Shown here one piece after another: positions 17,846 through 26,253 of a stretch of DNA of 64,000 bases (positions are counted from its first letter, which is position 1; every line of letters starts with the position of its first letter). The notes below the pieces were generated by a model. The model saw only the letters and a program-made list of their open reading frames with translations, did not search any database and was not told the origin of the DNA. Both the position numbers and the translations under genes were made by a program. Origin of the DNA: Planctomycetota bacterium (GTDB lineage: Bacteria; Planctomycetota; Planctomycetia; Pirellulales; Pirellulaceae); NCBI GenBank assembly GCA_963204915.1, contig CAUJHS010000076.1, positions 62,001 through 126,000 of the forward strand. Direction: 5' to 3'.

Positions 17846-19528
17846 ATGTCGCGACGCCCCACTGCGGTACGACACGAGGTCGTTGGCATCGCCACCGTGA
17901 TGGCGGTACTACTTTATCTCGACCGCAATTGCTTGCCGTTCGCCGCCATTTATATCAAGGAGGATTTGCATCTCACGGATGTGCAACTGGGGTGGGTGAT
18001 TTCCGCATTCTACCTCAGTTATGCGCTCGGTCAGGTTCCCGCAGGATGGCTGACGGATCGATGTGGCGCTCGTTTGATGCTGGCCCTCTACGTTTTCCTT
18101 TGGTCCGTTTTTATGGGCCTGACGGGGGCCGCCGTCGGATTGGTCTCGCTCTTGACGTTCCGTTTAGCGATGGGGTTGGGACAGGCAGGAGCCTACCCCA
18201 CTGGCGCGAATCTCATCAGTAAGTGGGTTCCCTTTTCCAACCGGGGGTTCGCCAGCAGCATCGTTTCATTCGGCGGACGCCTTGGCGGTTCGCTCGCGCC
18301 ATTGCTCACAGGATACCTGATTGTCGCCTTTACTCCGGTGGCGAAGCCCTCATTCATGGGCTTTGACGACATTCTTAGCATGAGCCGCCTTCGCAATCGA
18401 CTTGTCGCTGCGACGGCGACCGACGATGCAAACGCATCGCCAATTGTGACCCCTGCGGCGGTGCGCGCGGCCGTGTTGCTTCGCGATGTGCTGCCGCATG
18501 ATCAATCATGGCGAGATATCGACGAGCTCAGTTTGCGTAACGCAATTAACGAGGTGATTCGACGCCCAGATGCGTTCTCGGTCGAGGACGTGAAAGGATT
18601 AACGCTGGAGAACGAGGCGGTAAGGCTTGGAGAACGGCGCGATGCTGAACTCAGTCAGGTCGAGGTGGAACGACGAAACCGCCTCATTCTGGAAGCGGCT
18701 TTTCCCGACGCATTCCGAAAGCTGTATGGAACTGGCTGGCGATGGGTCATGTTCGCCTATGGCGCCATGGGGGCGGTAATTGCCCTCGCATGTTGGATAA
18801 TCACTCGCGATCGTCCCGCAGATCATCCCCGAGTGAATGACGCTGAGTTGGACCTCATCCAACAGGGACGTCCGTCGGAAGCGAGCATCACCGACGCCAA
18901 GGCGCGCGGGGGAGTTCCGCTCGGTCCCTTACTTGGCAGCCGCAGCTTATGGCTGAGTTGCATCTCTCAGTGTTTTACGAACATCGGTTGGATTTTCCTT
19001 GTCGCCTGGTTGCCAACTTACTTGGAGCGAGTCCACAACACGCCCATTGAAAAACGCGCTTGGCTTGTACTAATTCCTTTTACGATTGGTTGGATAGGAA
19101 TGCTTCTAGGCGGACGGTTGACGGATCGATTAGTCCGCCTGTTGGGACTGAGATGGGGACGCGCCCTGCCAATGGGGTTAACCCGATTTCTGGCAATGGC
19201 GGCTTACCTGGTGTGCTTAGGCGATGTACCAATGTGGATTGCAGTCGCCGCGTTTTCGGTCGTAGCCTTTGCGACGGACTTGGGGACGGCGGCTGTGTGG
19301 GCATTTTGCCAGGATGTCGGAGGACCACACGTAGGCTCTGTGTTAGGGTGGGGCAACATGTGGGGGAACCTCGGTGCGTTTGTCACACCTCCGGTATTGA
19401 TCTGGATTGTGGGCGACGGTTTTCTCTGGGATCGGGCCTTCCTCGCATGCGCTGCGGCTTTCTTTCTGGCCGGCGTTACCGCGCTGGGCATTGATGCGAC
19501 GATTCCTATCGGGAAACAAACACGATAG
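17846..19528 (+). CDS. MFS transporter (anion:cation symporter-like) with large central insertion
   Basis: 560 residues with about 12 membrane helices. MFS signatures: DRNCLPFAAIYIKEDLHLTDVQ at helix 1, GWVISAFYLSYALGQVPAGWLTDRCGAR at helices 2-3 and GLGQAGAYPTGANLISKW at helix 4. These resemble the anion:cation symporter branch (hexuronate, galactonate, phthalate carriers). Between helix 5 (about residue 150) and helix 6 (GWRWVMFAYG, about 300) about 120-130 hydrophilic, helical residues (LRNRLVAATATDD... VEVERRNRLILEAAF) replace the usual short loop, probably on the periplasmic side. The GTG/ATG-rich 5' region gives one sensible start at 17846, without a strong Shine-Dalgarno sequence. The substrate is unknown; an organic acid is a reasonable guess. 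Confidence 0.85.
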   Translation: MSRRPTAVRHEVVGIATVMAVLLYLDRNCLPFAAIYIKEDLHLTDVQLGWVISAFYLSYALGQVPAGWLTDRCGARLMLALYVFLWSVFMGLTGAAVGLVSLLTFRLAMGLGQAGAYPTGANLISKWVPFSNRGFASSIVSFGGRLGGSLAPLLTGYLIVAFTPVAKPSFMGFDDILSMSRLRNRLVAATATDDANASPIVTPAAVRAAVLLRDVLPHDQSWRDIDELSLRNAINEVIRRPDAFSVEDVKGLTLENEAVRLGERRDAELSQVEVERRNRLILEAAFPDAFRKLYGTGWRWVMFAYGAMGAVIALACWIITRDRPADHPRVNDAELDLIQQGRPSEASITDAKARGGVPLGPLLGSRSLWLSCISQCFTNIGWIFLVAWLPTYLERVHNTPIEKRAWLVLIPFTIGWIGMLLGGRLTDRLVRLLGLRWGRALPMGLTRFLAMAAYLVCLGDVPMWIAVAAFSVVAFATDLGTAAVWAFCQDVGGPHVGSVLGWGNMWGNLGAFVTPPVLIWIVGDGFLWDRAFLACAAAFFLAGVTALGIDATIPIGKQTR

Positions 19529-20250
19529 CCCCAGCGACGCATCCCACACCGCAGGACCTTCCTTTGGCGAGCGATTATCCGACGCAGTAGGCCGATGGAA
19601 TCACCACTTGGTGACATTCCGCTATTAGTCGGCTACCAGTCGAAACGATGGAAATGCACGGGCCCCGGCCGAGGGTGGTGACCTGCGTCATTATTCCCTT
19701 GACTGTGGAATTAAGCATGAGGAGTTCAGTGGAAGTCGTCCGGATAGTAAACGCAGACATATTGGACCGCCGGCGGGTAACACATGGGCTAGTGGTAAAC
19801 CGGGTGTTCCCTAGGGTAGTAACCAAATTGGCTAGTCGGCCGAAGAATATCATGGCTAATAGTCTAGGCGCGGGCGCCCATCCCACGCCGTATGACTCCG
19901 CGCGACAACCAAGTGGATCCAATAGGCGTAAATCGTGAACTCGCCATTACTTGCCTCTTTCCGATGAGGCGTTAAGGAGACGTGGACCGCGCCACCTTCA
20001 CGCGTACCGAGTTTTTTCGTGTGGGACCGACAACCGTGCGCAAATTTTTTTCCTCGTCTAGATCAGTCTCGCTTCGATCTGCGTAACAACAGCGTTTGGT
20101 TTCTGTCAGGCGGCGCCGTTTGTTGGAGTCCGATTGGCCGATAAAATCAAAGGTGTGTCGTTTTGTTGCTCGGGGGCCCTGCCAGCCCCGAGTTGAATGA
20201 GGCCAAATCGTCGCAGGTTTGCGCCGTTTTTTCTCGCGTGGTCAAGAATT
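19529..20250. other. Gene-free region with CTAG-rich segment
   Basis: About 720 bases between the MFS and kinase genes. Open frames of about 96 (plus, 19648-19938) and 115 residues (minus, 19575-19922) overlap each other and neither resembles a protein I know. The part at about 19785-19870 contains four CTAG tetranucleotides in under 90 bases, a rare word in most bacterial genomes. A further CTAG lies near 20057. No RNA family recognised. The end of the region should carry the kinase promoter. Confidence 0.4.
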
Positions 20251-23211
20251 ATGGGCCAGTCGGAGTTAGCCGCCCAGCAACGAATGCAATTGGAGTCCAT
20301 CCTCGAATCCTTTGAGGACGCGCTTCGCAATGCGTCGGACGGACAACTTCCGGACGTTGAAAATCACCTCCTTGGGCTAGAGGGCGAAAGCCGCAATTAT
20401 TTGGAACGTGAAATGCGCAGCTTGCTGCGTGAAATGGTGCGCGGAAACTATATCGTGCTCAACCCAATCGAGAGTGGGGGGATGGGCTCCGTCTCGAAGG
20501 TGCGCCACTTGCGTCTTGGCAAAGTAATGGCCCTAAAGGAAATCCGTGCTGAAGCGCTTCAACTTGGGGATCGCGAAGAAATTGTTCGCCGTTTCCTGCG
20601 GGAGATTGAAGCGTGTGGTCGCATGGATGAACACCCCAACATCGTGAGCTACACGGACACCGGGGTCAACGAATCGGGCATTCCGTTTCTCGTGATGGAC
20701 TACATCGACGGCGAGGACTTGGCGAAGATCGTCCGTCGTCTCGGGCCGTTGCGAATCGCTGACGCGGCGCAAGTCATTCATGACGCCGCCGTGGGCTTGG
20801 CCCACGCACATGATCATGGACTGGTGCACCGGGACGTAAAGCCGTCGAATATTATGGTGTCGCGCCACGGCGCGGTGAAGGTTTTGGATTTCGGACTCGC
20901 GCGTGTCACCAATGCAGACCGCCAACTCACTGCCCTCACAACCGGCAAAGTAATGGGCACCTTCGACTATATGTCGCCTGAGTTGTGTCGGGAAATCACC
21001 CCCGATCGGCGAGGCGACATCTATTCGCTTGGCTGCACCCTGTATTTTGCCTTGGCCGGCCGGGCGCCCTTCGAGGATGTCAAATCGCAGTTTGAGAAGA
21101 TGAATGCTCATCTTCATACTGCCCTTCCAGCGCTCCCGCGTCTCGACGAAGCGCCCGAATTGCAAACGATCTTGCAAAAGATGGTCGCCAAGCAACCTGC
21201 CGATCGATACCAGGACATCCACGAGGTGGCCGATGCGCTGCGTCCGTTTTGCGCAAATTCAGATTTGCGGTCGCTTGTGCGAGCAGGCAAATCGCGAGCG
21301 TCATCGTCCGACCCCTTGGGTGCAGGAATTCTCCTACGAACTGCTCCGCGAAGCGACGCTTCGCGCAATGCGACAGGCTCTCGAGCCCGGGACCAAACCG
21401 CAGAGTATACAGCTTTCCGCCGAACGCGCGTGCAACGCTTTAGCATGACAGCGCTCGTGGTAGTTTCGGGAATTCTGCTATTGGCTTCTCTGCTAATTGC
21501 AGATTCTTGGAAACGAACGCAACACCGTCAAGAACTAGCTAAAGCGCTAGAGACAATGCCGGGATTGAACGGTCGCTGGTGGTTTGATGAGACGCCGTGG
21601 CTCTTGCCCGATGTCCGCCAACAACTTGTGAACTCGTTGGCGGACGCCGATGAGGAAACCCGACAAAAAGCCCTCGATGCCATTTATAAGAACGCCAGCG
21701 CGCCAGCGACATATCAGAAACTCTTTGAACTGGCCGACCGCTTTACCCGCGAGTGGCCGGACGATGTAAAGACTCACCTGGCGACGGTCGAAACCTATGA
21801 TCCTGAGGATTCAGACGCAGACGCCTTCGCCCAATCTTTGCGGTCGATTGCGACCGAACTGGATAGTCCGGGGCGTCGCGAATCGCTTACCGGCGCCGAA
21901 CTTCATGTACGGGCGGTCATCTACCATCACTTAGAGCAGTTAGAAGCCGCCTCGCGATACTACGACGCCGCGGCGGACCGGTATCGCGAAGAGGAGCAGC
22001 CGACGCTGCGGTCGCTGTGCCTTTTGGATTGGGGCGAGTTGTTGCACGATTTTCGTCAGCCAGCGTTAGCGCACAGCAAGTTTCGCCAAGCTTGGCGCGA
22101 ACTGCGCAACTCGCTCCCACCGGACGAACCACTGCCGCCCTTGTTTGAGTTGTACGCCAAGGCCATGGAGGCCGACGCCCATCGACGCATTGGCAATATG
22201 CGCGAAGCCGAATCACTTCTTTTGCGGGTTTGGCAAATAGCTTCCGAGCTACCTTCCGATCACCCGTTGCGGGCGTTCGCGCAAGAGCGTCGCGCCTGGT
22301 TTCATTTAGATAACTGGCGACTTGAGGAGGCGCAAACCGATTTTCAAGCGGCATTGAAGATTCGCGAGGCGCACGATCCGGAAAATCATCGTGCGCGCCA
22401 TTTTATTTACTGGGATCAGCAAGGCATTGGCATGTCCCAGATGTACGATGGCGAAGTGGAAGACGCTCGTGCGGTGTTTCAAACCTTACTAAAGCAAATC
22501 GACGTTCCACCTGGGGAAATTACGATTAAACAACGCCGTGAACTTTTGGACCGCCGCCCCAATTTGCATGAGCGTCTTGCCGATACGTCCTTGTTCAGTG
22601 GAAATGGCCAATCGACGGAGAATGGCGCTGACCCGGCCACCGAACTTGATGCAGCCATCGCCACCGCCGAGGATGAAAAATTTCAGCTCGACGGACGCAA
22701 GTCGATCCTCATCCGTCTACACTACAAGGCTGCCGTGGTGCGAGCACTGCGTGGCGAAATTGAAATGGCCCAATCGCATGTAAACGCAGCGCAAACCCTC
22801 GAAGCGCAGTTGTCGGCGAAAACTCCCAGCGACGTGGACGCGACACGAAGTGAGCGCCCGCCCACCTATGCATTGACGAAAGAATTGGCGCTTGCAACCC
22901 TGGAGTGGAAGTCCGAGGATGACGGCGAAACCAAGCGCGGTCTGGAACAATTAACCAACGCGGTCGCGAACACATCGGCGGGACTGCCTCGCGACGAACT
23001 TCTTCTCCTTCTTTACGTCGGCGAAAACCTGCTTAATACCCAAGATTTGTCTGCCGCCGCCCGTGTCAAATTGGCGCAAGAAATGCGACAATTGATCCGC
23101 GTGCAATCGTTTCCCGGCGATAATTCCTCGGCATCACCGTCAAACGCGAGGATTCCGGGCGTTTTCCAGCGTTATTTGAGGATCAGCGAACAGGCCGGCG
23201 GCAAGGAGTAA
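20251..23211 (+). CDS. Membrane Ser/Thr protein kinase with C-terminal TPR sensor region
   Basis: About 986 residues from the ATG at 20251; another ATG at 20197 would add 18 basic residues. Eukaryotic-like (PknB/Hanks-type) kinase domain at about 65-330: glycine loop IESGGMGSV, catalytic Lys in MALKEIR, catalytic loop HRDVKPSNIM, DFG and GTFDYMSPEL. A single membrane helix follows at about 396-418 (ALVVVSGILLLASLLI). The large C-terminal half is helical with TPR-like repeats (LEQLEAASRYYDAAADRYR, LEEAQTDFQAALKIREA). By topology the kinase is cytoplasmic and the repeats periplasmic. AAGGAG in its last codons is the ribosome site of the ECF sigma gene four bases downstream, so the two are coupled. 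Kinase/ECF pairs are a planctomycete hallmark; here the kinase comes first. Confidence 0.92.
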   Translation: MGQSELAAQQRMQLESILESFEDALRNASDGQLPDVENHLLGLEGESRNYLEREMRSLLREMVRGNYIVLNPIESGGMGSVSKVRHLRLGKVMALKEIRAEALQLGDREEIVRRFLREIEACGRMDEHPNIVSYTDTGVNESGIPFLVMDYIDGEDLAKIVRRLGPLRIADAAQVIHDAAVGLAHAHDHGLVHRDVKPSNIMVSRHGAVKVLDFGLARVTNADRQLTALTTGKVMGTFDYMSPELCREITPDRRGDIYSLGCTLYFALAGRAPFEDVKSQFEKMNAHLHTALPALPRLDEAPELQTILQKMVAKQPADRYQDIHEVADALRPFCANSDLRSLVRAGKSRASSSDPLGAGILLRTAPRSDASRNATGSRARDQTAEYTAFRRTRVQRFSMTALVVVSGILLLASLLIADSWKRTQHRQELAKALETMPGLNGRWWFDETPWLLPDVRQQLVNSLADADEETRQKALDAIYKNASAPATYQKLFELADRFTREWPDDVKTHLATVETYDPEDSDADAFAQSLRSIATELDSPGRRESLTGAELHVRAVIYHHLEQLEAASRYYDAAADRYREEEQPTLRSLCLLDWGELLHDFRQPALAHSKFRQAWRELRNSLPPDEPLPPLFELYAKAMEADAHRRIGNMREAESLLLRVWQIASELPSDHPLRAFAQERRAWFHLDNWRLEEAQTDFQAALKIREAHDPENHRARHFIYWDQQGIGMSQMYDGEVEDARAVFQTLLKQIDVPPGEITIKQRRELLDRRPNLHERLADTSLFSGNGQSTENGADPATELDAAIATAEDEKFQLDGRKSILIRLHYKAAVVRALRGEIEMAQSHVNAAQTLEAQLSAKTPSDVDATRSERPPTYALTKELALATLEWKSEDDGETKRGLEQLTNAVANTSAGLPRDELLLLLYVGENLLNTQDLSAAARVKLAQEMRQLIRVQSFPGDNSSASPSNARIPGVFQRYLRISEQAGGKE

Positions 23212-23215
23212 CTCA

Positions 23216-23854
23216 ATGGAAGCCCCTCCGGGTTCGGTGACCCGATGCATCCAACAATTGAAAGAGGGCGATAGCGACGCCTTTCAAAAAATCTGGGACC
23301 ACTACTTTGAGGAACTGCTTGAAGTAGCCAGGGGAGTAATGCGCCAACGCAAACGTTGGAGCATCGTCGACGAAGACGACATCGTTCAAAACGCTTTGCT
23401 CAGCGTTTGCCGCGGATTCCCCAAAAACAAAAGTTACGAGAACGTAAACAGTCGCGAAAGTCTTTGGCCCATCTTGGTAGCCATCACCAAGTTTAAGGTG
23501 GCTGACAACTTTCGGCGTGAAAACGCGGCCAAGCGCGGCGCCGGTCGCGTTGTGGGGGAAGCTTCCTTGGAACGCGAGTCGGACAGCTCGAACGCCCTCG
23601 GTTTGGCTCAACTCGTGGCCGACGGTGCTCCCGCTCCTCAAGACATTGTCGAAATGTCCGAACAGCTCCATCTCCTCATGGCCTTACTGCCGCGCGATGA
23701 TCTTCGGCACATTGCACGATTTCATTTGGAGGGATGGAAGAACCAAGAAATCGCGGAAGAACTAGAAATCAGCACCCGCAGTGTGGAACGCAAGCTCGCG
23801 TTGGTGCGTGACGCGTGGCTGGAGTGGTGGCAAGCGCAAGACGCTTCGCATTAA
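23216..23854 (+). CDS. Planctomycete-type ECF RNA polymerase sigma factor
   Basis: 212 residues. Region 2 is visible at about 20-85 (FQKIWDHYFEELLEVARGVM, DEDDIVQNALLSVCRGF) and region 4 at about 150-200, with a helix-turn-helix (GWKNQEIAEELEISTRSVERKLALVRDAW). This matches the ECF subfamily frequent in planctomycetes. It directs RNA polymerase to a specific regulon. The Shine-Dalgarno sequence AAGGAG (23204-23209) lies inside the end of the upstream kinase gene, so kinase and sigma are translated together. No anti-sigma factor is adjacent; control by phosphorylation from the kinase is the usual inference for such pairs. The histidine kinase gene starts 36 bases after its stop. Confidence 0.9.
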   Translation: MEAPPGSVTRCIQQLKEGDSDAFQKIWDHYFEELLEVARGVMRQRKRWSIVDEDDIVQNALLSVCRGFPKNKSYENVNSRESLWPILVAITKFKVADNFRRENAAKRGAGRVVGEASLERESDSSNALGLAQLVADGAPAPQDIVEMSEQLHLLMALLPRDDLRHIARFHLEGWKNQEIAEELEISTRSVERKLALVRDAWLEWWQAQDASH

Positions 23855-23890
23855 CCGCACCTATCGACATGCTGGGCGATTCATGCCACG

Positions 23891-25363
23891 ATGCACGAAA
23901 CATGCTCCAACTCACAAGGAGACATGGACGCCTCTGGCCGAGTATTCGTGATCGTGCACGGTTCGAAGCGACTATTGGGAAAGTTAGTTTTGGCGCTTAT
24001 AGGGCTTCATTTGGCCGCAGCGCTCATGCTGTGGCAATTCGTAAGCGACGATTTTGCGGCCAGATCCTCGCCGTGGATGGCGGCAACCGGTTTCTTCGGC
24101 GCCATGATCATCTTGGGTCTGGCTTCGGCCTGGATTGCGTCACTGGTATTTTCATCTGTGTGGCGATCCATCAACCAAATCATTGAAGTCGCCAATGCCT
24201 TAGGACGTGGGGAAAACGTCGCACCGATCGAAGTCGACCGGCGTTCGGAGGCCGTCGCGCTCGCGCTGGCTTTCCAACGCATGCAACGCCGTCTAAACCA
24301 CCGGGTGCGTCGGCTGGAGAACGAACTTGATCGCCTTTCTACTGTATTGGATGGCATGGAAGAGGGGGTAATGTTTCTCGATAGCGAACGGCGAGTGCGA
24401 CTGGCGAATGCCGCTTGCCGACGGTTGCTGCAAGTGACTGCCGACATGGCAGTAGGCCGGCCTCTGCTGGAAGTCGTGCGCAGCCGCGAAATTCATGCGG
24501 CGGCGGAAGAGGCCTTGCGCCACGGCGCCGCGTATGACGCCGAATTCGAAGTTTCCTCCGAACCGCGTCGGCATTTGCATGTCCGCGCCAAGCGAATACT
24601 CGGCGATCCTTCGCCAGGCGTCGTGATCGTGCTCGACGATGTGAGCCGTTTGCGCCGGCTCGAGAATGTTCGCACCGAGTTCGCCGCGAATGTCTCGCAC
24701 GAACTGAAAACGCCCTTGGCGTCAATCAAGGCCTACGCCGAAACGTTGCGGCTTGGCGCCGTGAACGATCCCGATCACAACCTGGAATTTGTCGCGCGTA
24801 TCGAAGAACATGCCGACCGACTGCACTTTCTCATTGCCGACCTGCTCCATTTGGCCCGCGTGGAATCGGGCAAGGAGTCTTTCGAAATCGTCGATTTTCC
24901 GCTCGAGGAATTGGTCGAAGAATGTGTGGATTACCACCGCGAATCGGCGGAAGCCAAGCAAATCACCCTTTCCATAGAGCCAGCTGCGGTTCAGGTCGAG
25001 GTGCGCGGCGACGAGGTTGCGGTTCGCACCATTCTGGACAACCTCGTCAACAATGCCATCAAATACACGCTTGAACATGGTGAGGTCGTGGTGGCGTGGC
25101 GTCCCGATGGCAAATTCGTGATGTTCGAAATACGCGATACAGGGATTGGCATTGCGCCCGACGACCAACAACGCGTTTTCGAGAGGTTTTACCGTGTCGA
25201 CAAGGCGCGGTCTCGAGAACTTGGCGGAACCGGGTTGGGTCTTTCAATCGTCAAGCACACGGCGCAGGCCCTTGGGGGACATGTTGGCCTGGAAAGCCGT
25301 TTGGGGCAGGGAAGCGCGTTTCGTGTTTGGTTGCCTCGCGCCGAAGGCGCCAAAATGACTTAA
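23891..25363 (+). CDS. PhoR-like sensor histidine kinase
   Basis: 490 residues from the ATG at 23891; an ATG at 23924 is also possible, but the AAGGAG before it sits only two bases away. Two N-terminal membrane helices (about 28-48, 60-82) are followed by a HAMP-like linker, a PAS domain (about 150-260; LDGMEEGVMFLDSERRVRLAN), HisKA with the phospho-acceptor His (VSHELKTPLASIKAYAETL, about 275) and an ATPase domain with N, G1 and G2 boxes (DNLVNNAIKYT, DTGIGIAPDD, GGTGLGLSIVKH). The short periplasmic segment resembles PhoR, which senses phosphate through the Pst/PhoU system. The regulator gene follows at 25481. A phosphate role is plausible, but the target is not shown here. Confidence 0.92.
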   Translation: MHETCSNSQGDMDASGRVFVIVHGSKRLLGKLVLALIGLHLAAALMLWQFVSDDFAARSSPWMAATGFFGAMIILGLASAWIASLVFSSVWRSINQIIEVANALGRGENVAPIEVDRRSEAVALALAFQRMQRRLNHRVRRLENELDRLSTVLDGMEEGVMFLDSERRVRLANAACRRLLQVTADMAVGRPLLEVVRSREIHAAAEEALRHGAAYDAEFEVSSEPRRHLHVRAKRILGDPSPGVVIVLDDVSRLRRLENVRTEFAANVSHELKTPLASIKAYAETLRLGAVNDPDHNLEFVARIEEHADRLHFLIADLLHLARVESGKESFEIVDFPLEELVEECVDYHRESAEAKQITLSIEPAAVQVEVRGDEVAVRTILDNLVNNAIKYTLEHGEVVVAWRPDGKFVMFEIRDTGIGIAPDDQQRVFERFYRVDKARSRELGGTGLGLSIVKHTAQALGGHVGLESRLGQGSAFRVWLPRAEGAKMT

Positions 25364-25480
25364 CGCGGGATTAGCGCAATCTTCACAATCAACTTCTACG
25401 ATAACGGGATGTGATGAGTGAATGTAATTCCGACCATGGCCCATAGCCCCTGATTCAACGCCGCCGTGATTACCATCGAT

Positions 25481-26188
25481 ATGAATCGCGCTTCCGTCCT
25501 GATTGTCGAAGACGACCGCAGCCTAGCCGACGTACTTGCGTACAATCTCAAGCAAGCCGGTTACGAGGTTCTCGTAGCGAACGACGGACAAAGCGGCCTG
25601 GCGCAAGCTCAACTTAAGACGCCAGGACTGATCGTGCTCGATTTAATGTTGCCGGTTTTGGACGGCCTGGAGGTATGTCGCCGCCTGCGTGCCGATCCAA
25701 TCACCCGCGGCGCTTTGATCCTAATGCTTACGGCAAAGGCGGAAGAATCGGATCAACTCGTCGGCTTTTCGGTCGGCGCTGATGATTATGTCACCAAGCC
25801 CTTTAGCGTCAAGGTCCTCATGGAGCGCATTCGCGCACTGGAACGTCGAAGACGATTGGGCGAAGACAACGACGACGATGTGGCGACTTGTCACGGCGTT
25901 GTTTTGGATCAACGACGCTATCAGGCAACGGTCGACGGAAAACCACTCAAGCTCACACGAAGCGAGTTTAAGCTGTTAAACACCTTGGTGCGACAACCCG
26001 GCCGTGTTTTCCGTCGTTCCGAGCTAATCGACGCTGCATTGGGCGAGGATACGATCGTCATGGAGCGCACCATTGATGTGCACGTGCGCGCCATTCGAAG
26101 AAAAATGGGCGAACACGCCGATCTCATCGAGACGATGCGCGGCGTAGGATATCGCTTTCGAGATCCACAGGCGATTGACGCAACGTAA
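25481..26188 (+). CDS. PhoB/OmpR-family response regulator
   Basis: 235 residues from the ATG at 25481 (a GTG at 25466 would add five). Receiver domain about 1-120: acidic pocket VEDD, phospho-acceptor Asp in LIVLDLMLPVLDG, switch Thr in LMLTAKAE and the conserved Lys in YVTKPFS. C-terminal winged helix about 135-230: LTRSEFKLLNTLVRQPGRVFRRSELI and RTIDVHVRAIRRKMG. It is the cognate regulator of the upstream histidine kinase; the order is kinase then regulator, opposite to E. coli phoBR. It closes a same-strand run of Ser/Thr kinase, ECF sigma, histidine kinase and regulator. Confidence 0.93.
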   Translation: MNRASVLIVEDDRSLADVLAYNLKQAGYEVLVANDGQSGLAQAQLKTPGLIVLDLMLPVLDGLEVCRRLRADPITRGALILMLTAKAEESDQLVGFSVGADDYVTKPFSVKVLMERIRALERRRRLGEDNDDDVATCHGVVLDQRRYQATVDGKPLKLTRSEFKLLNTLVRQPGRVFRRSELIDAALGEDTIVMERTIDVHVRAIRRKMGEHADLIETMRGVGYRFRDPQAIDAT

Positions 26189-26253
26189 TCCTCAGGCCGA
26201 ACATCATTGCTTCCGTCTCAAGCATGTAATATTGTGCGCGCGCCAATGGATGG

